Shown piece by piece: positions 9,327 to 17,655 of a stretch of DNA of 64,000 bases (the stretch's first letter is position 1; every line of letters begins with the position of its first letter). The notes under the pieces are model-generated. The model saw nothing but the letters and a program-made list of their open reading frames with translations. It was not told the origin of the DNA and did not search any database. Both the position numbers and the translations under genes were made by a program. This DNA comes from JACCZX01 sp963824935 (lineage in GTDB: Bacteria; Pseudomonadota; Gammaproteobacteria; Burkholderiales; Burkholderiaceae_F), in the NCBI GenBank assembly GCA_963824935.1, contig CAWGRF010000022.1, positions 34,009 through 98,008 of the forward strand. Reading direction: 5' to 3'.

Positions 9327-9464
9327 CGTGTCACGCGTCGGCTATGCTTCCCGCGGCAGCGAGGGTCACGCCTCCGACGTTGCTTTGTCGGCGAAGCACA
9401 CGCTCGGCCCGTAAGGTCTAATCGGGCTTGTGGCGACAGCTTCAATGTTGTTGCCGTGCATGCC

Positions 9465-10391
9465 ATGTCTTCGATCATTTCCATCGCCAACCTGACCAAG
9501 ACCTATGCGTCGGGTCTGCAAGCGCTAAAGCCCACCGATCTTCAGATCAGCAAGGGCGAAATCTTCGCACTGCTGGGCCCAAACGGCGCAGGCAAGACGA
9601 CCCTGATCAGTATCGTTTGCGGCATCGTCACTCCAAGCACGGGAACAGTGACGGTTGATGGCCACGACATCGTCCGCGATTACCGCGCAACGCGCTCGAA
9701 GATCGGCCTGGTGCCACAGGAGCTGACCACCGACGCTTTCGAAACGCCGTGGGCCACTGTCAGCTTTAGTCGAGGGCTGTTCGGGCACGCGCCGAATCCT
9801 GCGTATATCGAAAAGGTGCTGCGCGACTTGTCTCTATGGGACAAGCGCAAGGACAAGATCATGACCTTGTCGGGCGGCATGAAGCGGCGAGTGATGATCG
9901 CGAAAGCTTTGTCGCACGAGCCCGAGATCTTGTTTCTCGACGAGCCGACCGCCGGCGTCGATGTCGAGCTGCGCCGTGATATGTGGGCGCTGGTACGGAG
10001 AATGCGCGACAGCGGCGTGACGATCATTCTGACCACGCACTACATCGACGAGGCCGAAGAAATGGCCGACCGGATCGGCGTCATCAACAAGGGTGAGCTG
10101 ATCGTGGTCGAAGAAAAGAACGAGCTGATGAAGAAGCTCGGCAAGAAGCAACTCACGCTTGTTCTGCAAGAGCCGATGGCGGCACTACCGGCCGCGCTCG
10201 CCGACCGCGGCGTCGTGCTGAAAGCCGACGGCCACGAGTTGGAGTACACGTTCGACACGCATGAAGAAAGGACCGGTATCCCATCGCTGCTGCAACGGAT
10301 GAGCGACCTCGGGATCGCGTTCAAAGACCTGAACACGCGCGAAAGCTCTCTGGAAGATATTTTCGTCAGCCTCGTGAGTGATCGAAGGTAG
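9465..10391 (+). CDS. ABC-2 type exporter, ATP-binding subunit
   Basis: From ATG 9465 (MSSIISIANLTKTY) the product has 308 residues; a GTG three codons earlier is also possible. It has Walker A GPNGAGKTT, Q-loop LVPQE, the signature LSGGMKRR, Walker B ILFLDEPTAGVD and the switch His in TTHYIDEAEE. The C-terminal 80 residues match the DrrA/CcmA-like class that pairs with ABC-2 permeases. The permease ATG follows 7 bases after the stop. The cargo is unknown (drug, polysaccharide or lipid). Confidence 0.93.
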   Translation: MSSIISIANLTKTYASGLQALKPTDLQISKGEIFALLGPNGAGKTTLISIVCGIVTPSTGTVTVDGHDIVRDYRATRSKIGLVPQELTTDAFETPWATVSFSRGLFGHAPNPAYIEKVLRDLSLWDKRKDKIMTLSGGMKRRVMIAKALSHEPEILFLDEPTAGVDVELRRDMWALVRRMRDSGVTIILTTHYIDEAEEMADRIGVINKGELIVVEEKNELMKKLGKKQLTLVLQEPMAALPAALADRGVVLKADGHELEYTFDTHEERTGIPSLLQRMSDLGIAFKDLNTRESSLEDIFVSLVSDRR

Positions 10392-10398
10392 ATCAGCA

Positions 10399-11175
10399 AT
10401 GGACGCAACTGCATTTAATCAGCATGGCGTCTGGGCCATTTACAAGTTTGAAATGGCACGCGCGCTGCGCACGCTGTGGCAAAGCCTGGCAGCGCCGGTC
10501 ATCACCACTTCGCTGTACTTCGTCGTCTTCGGTGCCGCGATCGGTTCGCGCATCGCCGAGGTAGATGGCGTCGCCTATGGCGGGTTTATCGTGCCGGGGC
10601 TCATCATGCTGGCGCTGTTCACCGTGAGTATCTCCAACGCTTCCTTCGGCATTTATTTCCCGAAATTCACCGGCACCATTTACGAGTTGCTGTCGGCACC
10701 GATCTCCCATGTGGAGATCGTGATTGCCTACGTGGGCGCCGCGGCCACCAAGTCGATCGTCCTCGGCTTGATCATCCTAGCCACCGCCGCTCTGTTCGTA
10801 CCGATCCAGATTCTGCATCCAGTCTGGATGATCGGCTTCCTGGTGCTGACGGCTACCAGCTTCAGCCTGTTCGGCTTCATCATCGGCATCTGGGCCAAGG
10901 GCTTCGAGCAACTGCAGTTCGTTCCAATGCTGGTGATAACGCCGCTGACGTTTCTGGGCGGGGCGTTCTATTCGATCGACATGCTGCCGCCGACGTGGCG
11001 CACGGTGACCTTGTTCAATCCGGTCGTCTACTTAATCAGCGGCTTTCGGTGGAGTTTTTACGGCAGTTCGGATGTCGGCGTCGAGCTGAGCCTCGCGATG
11101 ACATTGGGGTTCTTTGTGATCTGTCTGGCGATCGTCGGTTGGATCTTCAAGACCGGATATCGGTTGAAGAACTAG
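10399..11175 (+). CDS. ABC-2 type exporter, membrane subunit
   Basis: The product has 258 residues from ATG 10399. Six hydrophobic segments can be seen, with the conserved FGAAIG, YGGFIVPGLIM, FLGGAFYSIDMLPP and FNPVVYLISGFRW of the ABC-2 family (DrrB/NodJ/YadH-like). It forms the membrane channel with the preceding ATPase. The two genes form an operon, and a GNAT gene follows 44 bases downstream in the same direction. Confidence 0.93.
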   Translation: MDATAFNQHGVWAIYKFEMARALRTLWQSLAAPVITTSLYFVVFGAAIGSRIAEVDGVAYGGFIVPGLIMLALFTVSISNASFGIYFPKFTGTIYELLSAPISHVEIVIAYVGAAATKSIVLGLIILATAALFVPIQILHPVWMIGFLVLTATSFSLFGFIIGIWAKGFEQLQFVPMLVITPLTFLGGAFYSIDMLPPTWRTVTLFNPVVYLISGFRWSFYGSSDVGVELSLAMTLGFFVICLAIVGWIFKTGYRLKN

Positions 11176-11219
11176 GTGCGATTGTTGCTCCGCGTAATCG
11201 CCATTGCGACAGACGCGCC

Positions 11220-11804
11220 ATGACATTGCCGGCAATCGAGACCGCGACCGCATCCGATGAAGCTTCCGTCATCGACCTGATCGTGCTGGCGTTCAGTGCG
11301 GACCCTGCGGCTCGTTGGACGTGGAGTGATCCGCAGCAGTACCTGACGCATTTTCGTCACTTCGCCCGGGCGTTCGGCGGCAAGTCGTTCACGCATGGAA
11401 GCGCATACACCATTGACGGCTACGCGGGTGCCGCACTGTGGCTTCCGCCGAATGTCGAGCCTGATCAAGACGCATTGATCGGCCTGCTGCAAACTACGGC
11501 GTCCGAGCAAAGTCAACGGCACGCCTTTGAAGTGTTCGACCAGATGGGTCGCTATCACCCGAGCGAGCCGCATTGGTATTTGCCACTGATGGGTGTCGAT
11601 CCGTTTCACCAGGGCAAAGGACTGGGCTCGGCGTTGATGAAACATGCACTGATCCCCTGCGATCGCGATAGGACGCTCGCTTATCTAGAATCGACCAACC
11701 CGAAAAATATTCCCCTGTATCAAAGACACGGGTTTGAGTTGCTCGGAACGATTCAGGTGAAAAGCTCGCCGCCACTGTTTCCAATGCTGCGCAAGCCGCG
11801 CTGA
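11220..11804 (+). CDS. GNAT family N-acetyltransferase
   Basis: The product has 194 residues from ATG 11220 (MTLPAIETATASDEASVI). The acetyl-CoA loop reads YLPLMGVDPFHQGKGLGSAL, and LAYLESTNPKNIPLYQRHGF is the family C-terminal part. It resembles GNATs of the YjdJ/MSMEG-type that carry an ALWLPP motif. The substrate is unknown. It follows the ABC exporter on the same strand and may be part of that transcript. Confidence 0.85.
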   Translation: MTLPAIETATASDEASVIDLIVLAFSADPAARWTWSDPQQYLTHFRHFARAFGGKSFTHGSAYTIDGYAGAALWLPPNVEPDQDALIGLLQTTASEQSQRHAFEVFDQMGRYHPSEPHWYLPLMGVDPFHQGKGLGSALMKHALIPCDRDRTLAYLESTNPKNIPLYQRHGFELLGTIQVKSSPPLFPMLRKPR

Positions 11805-11907
11805 CAAGATGTGCTCGATTGAATTCAAGAGCAAGACTCGGAGTGCCCGACCTGCCGTTGATAGCTAGAGTGCGTCCATCGATCAACGCGTGTCGAAGGG
11901 ATGCGAG

Positions 11908-12987
11908 ATGAACATGGTCACCAAATCTGAAATGCTTGCCGCTGCAACAATCAGCGATCCGCGCTGGGCCGCCGCGGTCAGGCGCGACCCGGCGGCGGAC
12001 GGGAAGTTTTTCTACTCGGTCAGGAGCACTGGCGTGTACTGCCGCCCTTCGTGCGCCGCCCGTACGCCGCGGCCCGAAAACGTAGTCTTCTATGACACAG
12101 CGGCCGACGCGGAGCGCGCGGGCTTCCGTCCGTGCAAACGTTGCCGGCCAGATCAGCCCGCAAGGGCGGATCAGCACGCGGCGAAGGTGGCCGACCTCTG
12201 CCGCTTTATCGAGAAGGCGGAACAGCCGCCGACTCTGCACGTACTGGCGGCGCGCGCAGGAATGAGCGCCTATCACCTGCATCGCGTCTTCAAGGGCATC
12301 ACCGGATTGACGCCAAAGGCTTACGCAGCTGCGCATCGTGCCAAGCGTGTCAGGCAACAGCTCGATCACGGCAAGACGGTGACGCAAGCCATCTACGACG
12401 CGGGCTACAACTCGCAGGGACGGTTCTACGAAGAATCGAATCACGTGCTCGGCATGACACCCACCACATATCGCGCGGGTGGCGTTGATACCGAAATACG
12501 CTTTGCCATCGGCGAGAGTTCGCTCGGTTCGATCCTCGTTGCGCAAAGCGACCGCGGTGTGTGCGCCATCATGATGGGTGACGATCCCGATCAGCTTGCG
12601 CGCGATCTGCAGGACCGGTTTCCGAATGCGCGACTGATCGGTGGCGACGCCGAGTTCGAGCAGGTGGTGGCAAAGGTCGTAGGACTGGTCGAAGCGCCGG
12701 GTGTGGGCCTTGATCTGCCGCTCGACGTGCGCGGCACCGCATTTCAGCAGCGCGTCTGGCAGGCATTGCGCGAGATCCCGGTGGGGGAGACGGTGAGTTA
12801 CACCGAACTCGCCAAACGGATCGGCTCGCCAAAATCGTTCAGGGCGGTGGCGCAGGCGTGCGGCGCCAACCCGCTGGCGGTAGCGATTCCGTGCCATCGC
12901 GTCGTGCGCAACGATGGCGCGCTTTCGGGCTATCGCTGGGGCGTCGAGCGCAAGCGCGCGTTGCTCGAACGCGAAGGCAACGCATGA
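11908..12987 (+). CDS. ada: Bifunctional methylphosphotriester/O6-methylguanine methyltransferase and activator Ada
   Basis: From ATG 11908, with AAGGGA upstream, the product has 359 residues. Domain 1 has the Zn site GVYCRPSCAAR and PCKRC (Cys 45, 49, 76, 79); Cys 45 corresponds to the E. coli acceptor Cys 38. An AraC-type helix-turn-helix follows (LAARAGMSAYHLHRVFK, QAIYDAGYNSQGRFY). Domain 3 is the O6-alkylguanine transferase with AIPCHRVV, acceptor Cys near 329. Ada repairs alkylated DNA irreversibly and, once methylated, activates its own regulon. Its stop overlaps the next ATG (ATGA), so the next two genes are likely Ada targets. Confidence 0.96.
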   Translation: MNMVTKSEMLAAATISDPRWAAAVRRDPAADGKFFYSVRSTGVYCRPSCAARTPRPENVVFYDTAADAERAGFRPCKRCRPDQPARADQHAAKVADLCRFIEKAEQPPTLHVLAARAGMSAYHLHRVFKGITGLTPKAYAAAHRAKRVRQQLDHGKTVTQAIYDAGYNSQGRFYEESNHVLGMTPTTYRAGGVDTEIRFAIGESSLGSILVAQSDRGVCAIMMGDDPDQLARDLQDRFPNARLIGGDAEFEQVVAKVVGLVEAPGVGLDLPLDVRGTAFQQRVWQALREIPVGETVSYTELAKRIGSPKSFRAVAQACGANPLAVAIPCHRVVRNDGALSGYRWGVERKRALLEREGNA

Positions 12988-13214
12988 ATGTGCTCGATAC
13001 CGAAATGAGCAAAGCGTTCGTGATGGCGGCGATCGGACAGCTGGTAGATGGCGACCTGGCCGAGTGGAATCGCACCGCAGATGGCGAACTCGAATTGCGC
13101 CTCGCATCGGGCGAGAGCTTCCTGATGGGTGACGGCAGTATTACTTCGCAGAAGCGCTTGACTGGAACGGTTTCTCTGCCGTCGATTCATCTCTTCGCGA
13201 GAACGCCCGGATGA
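12984..13214 (+). CDS. Small conserved-looking protein in the ada operon
   Basis: The product has 76 residues and its ATG overlaps the ada stop by 4 bases; its own stop overlaps the start of the oxygenase gene by 4 bases. Such double coupling supports a real gene. The sequence is acidic with alternating hydrophobic residues (GELELRLASGESFLMGDG, residues about 36-53) that suggest a small beta-rich domain after an N-terminal helix. There is no signal peptide, Cys cluster or known motif. I do not recognise the family. A role in alkylation damage response is inferred only from position. Confidence 0.7.
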   Translation: MNVLDTEMSKAFVMAAIGQLVDGDLAEWNRTADGELELRLASGESFLMGDGSITSQKRLTGTVSLPSIHLFARTPG

Positions 13215-13957
13215 ATGCGCGTGACGACGCGATGGCCGTCGCTTCGGCGACCGATGTGGCCGAACGGATCAAGGCAATCGACTGGGCGCAAGTGTCTGAC
13301 GACCTTGACTCGCAGGGCAGCGCTGTCATCGAAAGCTTGATCTCGGCGGACGAGTGCGAGGCGCTCGCCGCTTTGTATCCGATCGACGGCTTGTTCCGCA
13401 GCCGAGTTGTCATGGCGCGGCATGGCTTCGGCCGCGGCGAGTACAAGTACTTCAGCTATCCGCTGCCGGAGTTGATCGCACGCTTGCGCACGGCGCTGTA
13501 CCCGCCGCTCGCAGCAGTGGCCAATCGATGGAACGCCGCGATGGGGATCGACGTGCGGTTTCCGCAGAAGCACGCGCAGTTCATCAAGCGCTGCCACGCA
13601 GCGGGCCAGCGGCGGCCGACACCGCTGCTGCTGCAATACGGCGCCGATGACTACAACTGCCTGCACCAGGATTTGTACGGCGAGCACGTCTTTCCGCTGC
13701 AGCTCACGATCCTGCTGTCCGAGCCCGGCCGCGACTTCACCGGCGGCGAATTCGTGATGACCGAACAGCGTCCGCGCATGCAGTCCCGGCCGGTCGTGGT
13801 GCCGCTACGGCAGGGTGATGCGGTGATATTCGCAGTGCACCAGCGCCCGGTGCAGGGTACGCGCGGCGCGTATCGAGTCAATCTGCGGCACGGCGTCAGC
13901 CGTGTGCGTTCCGGCCACCGCCACACGGCAGGCATCATCTTTCACGACGCGACGTGA
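13211..13957 (+). CDS. 2OG-Fe(II) oxygenase of the ada operon
   Basis: The product has 248 residues. Iron-binding H152 and D154 are in CLHQDLYGEH. The C-terminal RHGVSRVRSGHRHTAGIIFHDA carries the probable distal His (227) and the 2-oxoglutarate-binding Arg/Thr. This fits the COG3826-type dioxygenases, which are related to but distinct from AlkB. Because it is translationally coupled downstream of ada, an oxidative dealkylation role on DNA, RNA or protein is likely but is inference. The gene is followed at once by a convergent cytochrome remnant. Confidence 0.88.
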   Translation: MNARDDAMAVASATDVAERIKAIDWAQVSDDLDSQGSAVIESLISADECEALAALYPIDGLFRSRVVMARHGFGRGEYKYFSYPLPELIARLRTALYPPLAAVANRWNAAMGIDVRFPQKHAQFIKRCHAAGQRRPTPLLLQYGADDYNCLHQDLYGEHVFPLQLTILLSEPGRDFTGGEFVMTEQRPRMQSRPVVVPLRQGDAVIFAVHQRPVQGTRGAYRVNLRHGVSRVRSGHRHTAGIIFHDAT

Positions 13958-13966
13958 TGCACGTTC

Positions 13967-14369
13967 CTAAAGCGTGACCAAGTAGAAAACAACGCCACCC
14001 GCAAGTGCGGCAAGCACTGCGGCACGCAGTCGGATCGCCGCGCCGTCCTCGGCGGCCGTTGCGGACAGCCCCAGCTTGTCGCCGGTGAGCATCGGCGTAA
14101 TCAAATCTTCGCCCCGCCACAGGTAAAACGCGATCGCGGCGACGTGCAGCGCCACCAGCGCGACCACGAGCCACCCGTTGTAGTAGTGCAGCGTTGATAA
14201 ACGATCGCTCGTTGCACTCGGAAACAAACTTGACCCACGGGCCTTCGGTAAAGGTGCCGAGCTTGCCGGTCGTGAACGAGAACACAACCAGCGCCGCCAG
14301 CAGCCAGTGAAAAAGCCGCGTCGGCAGATCCCAGATTCGAACCTTTTGGCCCGCCTCGATGATCTGCAA
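13967..14369 (-). pseudogene. Cytochrome b561 remnant with internal deletion and frameshift
   Basis: The first part reads VRIWDLPTRLFHWLLAAL followed by VVFSFTTG, transmembrane helix 1 of bacterial di-haem cytochrome b561 with its haem His. The sequence then jumps to FTEGPWVKFVS, which normally precedes helix 4, so helices 2-3 (roughly 80-90 residues) are missing. A one-base insertion at GG 14220-14221 shifts the frame; in the other frame it continues SATSDRLSTLHYYNGW and VALVALHVAAIAFYLW, helix 4. A TTG at 14369 is the likely start, 12 bases after secF. Missing haem ligands make it non-functional unless the deletion is an assembly collapse. Confidence 0.65.
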
Positions 14370-14380
14370 CGGCGGCGTCC

Positions 14381-15316
14381 TTACGGCACGAGTTGCTGTT
14401 CGTCTTCCCGCTTGACCGGCTTCACCAGGTCTTCGCGCTTGATTCCAAGGTACATCGCGATCGCGGCCGCGACGAACACGGACGAGTAGATGCCGAACAG
14501 AATGCCGATCGTAAGGGCCAGCGCGAAGTAGTGCAGCGCCGGTCCGCCGAAGAACAGCATCGACAGCGACATCGCCAACGTGCAGCCGTGCGTGATGATC
14601 GTGCGCGAGATCGTGGCCGTGATCGCCGAATCGATGACCTCCACCACGCTGGCGCGGCGCATCTTCTTGAAGTGTTCGCGCACACGATCGAAGATGATCA
14701 CCGACTCGTTGACCGAGTAGCCGAGCACGGCGAGCACCGCGGCGAGCACCGGCAGCGAGAACTCCCAGCCGAAGATCGAGAACACGCCGACGACGAGTAT
14801 CACGTCGTGCAAGTTGGCGATGATCGCGGCTACCGAGAACTTCCACTCGAAGCGGAAGGCGAGGTAGACCATGATGCCGATCACGACCATTAGCAGCGCA
14901 AGCAATCCGTCCTGTGCGAGTTCGGCGCCTACCTGCGGGCCGACGAATTCGACTCTGCGCAGTTCGACTTTCGGATCACCGGCACGCAGGGTCTCCATCA
15001 CGCGCTCGGCCTGCTGGCCCGAGGTGACGCCTTGCTGCAGCGGCAGGCGAATCAACACATCGCGCGAGGTGCCGAAGTTCTGAACCTGAAACTCGCCGCG
15101 TGCCTGCTGTTCGATCGCGCTGCGAATCTGCTCGAGCTGCGCCGGCTGCTGGTACGCGACCTCCATCACCGTTCCGCCGGTGAATTCGATCGACAAATTA
15201 AGTCCTCGAAATACCAGGAAGCCGACCGCGATGACGAACGAGATCGCCGAGATCGCATTCAGAATCAGCGAATACCGCATGAACGGAATCGTGCGGTGGA
15301 TGCGAAAGAATTCCAT
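14381..15316 (-). CDS. secF: Protein translocase subunit SecF
   Basis: The product has 311 residues. It has an N-terminal transmembrane helix, the periplasmic domain beginning GLNLSIEFTGGTVMEV, then five further helices with GYSVNESVIIFDRVREHFK, the SecD/SecF signature. With SecD it uses the proton gradient to pull preproteins out on the periplasmic side. It starts 9 bases downstream of secD in one operon, yajC-secD-secF. Confidence 0.96.
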   Translation of the reverse strand: MEFFRIHRTIPFMRYSLILNAISAISFVIAVGFLVFRGLNLSIEFTGGTVMEVAYQQPAQLEQIRSAIEQQARGEFQVQNFGTSRDVLIRLPLQQGVTSGQQAERVMETLRAGDPKVELRRVEFVGPQVGAELAQDGLLALLMVVIGIMVYLAFRFEWKFSVAAIIANLHDVILVVGVFSIFGWEFSLPVLAAVLAVLGYSVNESVIIFDRVREHFKKMRRASVVEVIDSAITATISRTIITHGCTLAMSLSMLFFGGPALHYFALALTIGILFGIYSSVFVAAAIAMYLGIKREDLVKPVKREDEQQLVP

Positions 15317-15325
15317 TACGTCGTC

Positions 15326-17188
15326 CTATTTCGCCGCAGCAGCGCCGGGCTTCCACACCTGACCGACCGAGATCGCCGGCAGTTTCTTGCGCGTGCCGTA
15401 GTACAGATTGACGATCGCGCGTGATACGTACACAGCCGAAAAAATCGACGTCAGAATTCCGAGCACGTGCACCACCGCGAATCCGCGCACCGGCCCCGAG
15501 CCAAATGTCAGCAAAGCGACACCGGCGATCAAAGTCGTGATGTTCGAATCCATGATCGTTGCCCACGCCTTGTCATACCCCTCGTAGATCGCCTGCTGCG
15601 GCGTTCGGCCGTTACGCAACTCTTCTCGTACGCGCTCGTTGATCAGCACGTTGGCATCGATTGCCATGCCGAGCGTGAGCGCAATCGCGGCGATGCCGGG
15701 CAATGTCAAGGTTGCCTGCAGTAACGACAGCAGGGCGATCAGCAGCATCAGGTTGACTGTCAGCGCGACCACCGAGATGACTCCGAACACGCGGTAGTAC
15801 AGGATCATGAAGATCGAAATCGCGGCAAAGCCGTAAAGCGTCGACTTGAAACCCCGGTCAATGTTCTCGGCGCCGAGGCTCGGGCCGATCGTTCTTTCTT
15901 CGATGATTTCCATCGGTGCGGCGAGCGAGCCGGAGCGGATCAGCAGCGCAAGGTCGGCGGTTTCCTGCACGCTGAAATTTCCGGTGATCTGAAACTGATT
16001 GCCGAACTCGCCTTGAATCGTCGCGACCGAGATCGCTTCGCCCTTGCCGCGCTCGTACAGCACGATCGCCATCAGGCGTCCGATGTTCTCGCGCGTTGCC
16101 GTGCGCATCGAGCGGCCACCGGCTTCGTCAAGTCGTACCGACACCGCAGGGCGCTGATTCTGGTCCAGCGTGGCCGAAGCACCGTTTAACTGCGAACCCG
16201 TGACGACAACTTCGCGCTTCAACGGAATCTGCTTGATCGTCTGACCGTCGCGTTGTGGCACTGTCACGGCACCCGGCGTTCCCGCGGCCATCGCATCCTG
16301 ATCGACCAGTCGGATTTCCAGTGTCGCGGTGCGACCGAGCAGCTGCTTCGCGCGCGCAACATCCTGCACGCCGGGCAACTGCACGACGATGCGGTCGGTG
16401 CCTTGCTGTTGAATCACCGGCTCGGCTACGCCGAGTTCGTTGACGCGGTTATGCAAGGTCGAGATGTTCTGCCTGAGAGCGGAATCCTGAATTGCCCTTT
16501 GCCCGACCGGCGTCAATGTCGCAACCAGCGCGAGGTCGTCGCCGCTTCCTGTCTCGCGCAGAGCGAGCTCGCCGATCTGCGAGCGCAACAGGTCCTGTGC
16601 GCGCGTGCGCATCTCGGCGTCGCGAAAACGGATCTCGATCGAGGCTGGCGTCTTGTTTATACCGGCGTGACGGATATTCTTTTCGCGCAGCAAGGTGCGG
16701 ATATCCGACGTCAGCGTATCGAGCCGCTTGTCGATCGCTGCGCGCATATCGACCTGCAGCAGAAAGTGCACGCCGCCGCGCAAGTCGAGGCCGAGGTACA
16801 TCGGCAATGCATTGACTCCGACCAGCCAGCGCGGCGTGTTGGAAATCAGATTCAGCGCGACGATGTAGGCCGGATCTTCCGCGTCGGGACTCAGAGCGCG
16901 CTGGATTGTGTCTTTCGCCTTCAGTTGGGTGTCGGTGTCGGCAAAGCGCACACGAACCGTGGAGTTGGTGCCGATAGTGTCGAAGAAAGCGCCGGCATGC
17001 GGTATCTGTGCTTCGTTCAGTATCGACTCGACTCTCGACATCAATGCCGGATCGATCTTGACCGTCTGCTTGCCAGAGGAAACCTGAACCGCCGGTGACT
17101 CGCCGAAAAAATTCGGCAGCGTGTAGATCGCGCCGAATATCAGCGCGATAGCAATGACGATATATTTCCAGAGCGCATAGCGGTTCAT
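15326..17188 (-). CDS. secD: Protein translocase subunit SecD
   Basis: The product has 620 residues from ATG 17188 (MNRYALWKYIVIAIALIFGA). An upstream extension in the same frame is rejected because this ATG precedes the first transmembrane helix directly. Features in order: TM1, a large periplasmic domain with YLGLDLRGGVHFLLQVDM, and the C-terminal helices with GMAIDANVLINERVREELR. It works with SecF and YajC on the SecYEG channel. It lies 10 bases after the yajC stop. Confidence 0.96.
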   Translation of the reverse strand: MNRYALWKYIVIAIALIFGAIYTLPNFFGESPAVQVSSGKQTVKIDPALMSRVESILNEAQIPHAGAFFDTIGTNSTVRVRFADTDTQLKAKDTIQRALSPDAEDPAYIVALNLISNTPRWLVGVNALPMYLGLDLRGGVHFLLQVDMRAAIDKRLDTLTSDIRTLLREKNIRHAGINKTPASIEIRFRDAEMRTRAQDLLRSQIGELALRETGSGDDLALVATLTPVGQRAIQDSALRQNISTLHNRVNELGVAEPVIQQQGTDRIVVQLPGVQDVARAKQLLGRTATLEIRLVDQDAMAAGTPGAVTVPQRDGQTIKQIPLKREVVVTGSQLNGASATLDQNQRPAVSVRLDEAGGRSMRTATRENIGRLMAIVLYERGKGEAISVATIQGEFGNQFQITGNFSVQETADLALLIRSGSLAAPMEIIEERTIGPSLGAENIDRGFKSTLYGFAAISIFMILYYRVFGVISVVALTVNLMLLIALLSLLQATLTLPGIAAIALTLGMAIDANVLINERVREELRNGRTPQQAIYEGYDKAWATIMDSNITTLIAGVALLTFGSGPVRGFAVVHVLGILTSIFSAVYVSRAIVNLYYGTRKKLPAISVGQVWKPGAAAAK

Positions 17189-17198
17189 AAATGCGGAT

Positions 17199-17546
17199 TC
17201 ATGCGGGCTTGAACGTGTCTTTCGGCAACAGTGTCTGCACCGCCATTTTCTGCATCGAGAGCTGTACCGGCTGGCCATTGACCGCGGCCACCTGCAACGT
17301 CACGAACTGATCGTTGATCTCGGTGATCTTGCCGACGATGCCGCCCGCGGTGATCACTTCGTCGCCTTTTTTCAGCGAGTCGGCCATCGCCTTGTGTTCC
17401 TTCTGGCGCTTGACCTGCGGACGGATCAGCAGGAAGTAGAACACGACGAAGATCAGCACCATGAAGCCGATCGACATAATCGACGATTCAGGCCCCGACT
17501 GGGCGGCCGGCGCCGCCTGTGCGAACGCATTGCTGATGAGAAACAT
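17199..17546 (-). CDS. yajC: Sec translocon accessory protein YajC
   Basis: The product has 115 residues. One transmembrane helix (about 24-43, IMSIGFMVLIFVVFYFLLI) is followed by the invariant RPQVKRQKEHK and the soluble domain LKKGDEVITAGGIVGKI. It is the first gene of yajC-secD-secF. An exact TATAAT lies about 50 bases upstream. Confidence 0.96.
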   Translation of the reverse strand: MFLISNAFAQAAPAAQSGPESSIMSIGFMVLIFVVFYFLLIRPQVKRQKEHKAMADSLKKGDEVITAGGIVGKITEINDQFVTLQVAAVNGQPVQLSMQKMAVQTLLPKDTFKPA

Positions 17547-17595
17547 GATGGTTGCCCTCGACGCAAATTGCAGGATGAAGGTTCAGCGGGGCGCG

Positions 17596-17601
17596 ATTAT
17601 A
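17596..17601 (-). promoter_or_regulatory. Candidate sigma-70 -10 box (TATAAT) for yajC-secDF
   Basis: On the minus strand the sequence GTTATAATCG occurs in the tgt-yajC gap, about 50 bases before the yajC ATG. The -10 hexamer is an exact consensus. No good -35 hexamer is seen at 16-18 bases, so the call is moderate. It would give yajC-secD-secF a promoter separate from queA-tgt. Confidence 0.4.
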
Positions 17602-17655
17602 ACGGCGGCCCCTCGATGATGCGGCGTGCAAACCTGTGGACAGTCGCCACCGAGT

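Noticed and set aside
11494..13107. Minus-strand 537-codon frame
   Set aside because: It lies opposite ada and the GNAT gene and has low-complexity Arg-rich composition; ada is certain.
13935..14846. Minus-strand 303-codon frame as one protein
   Set aside because: Only a stretch inside it (helix 1 of cytochrome b561) is genuine; the upstream half is a shadow of secF.
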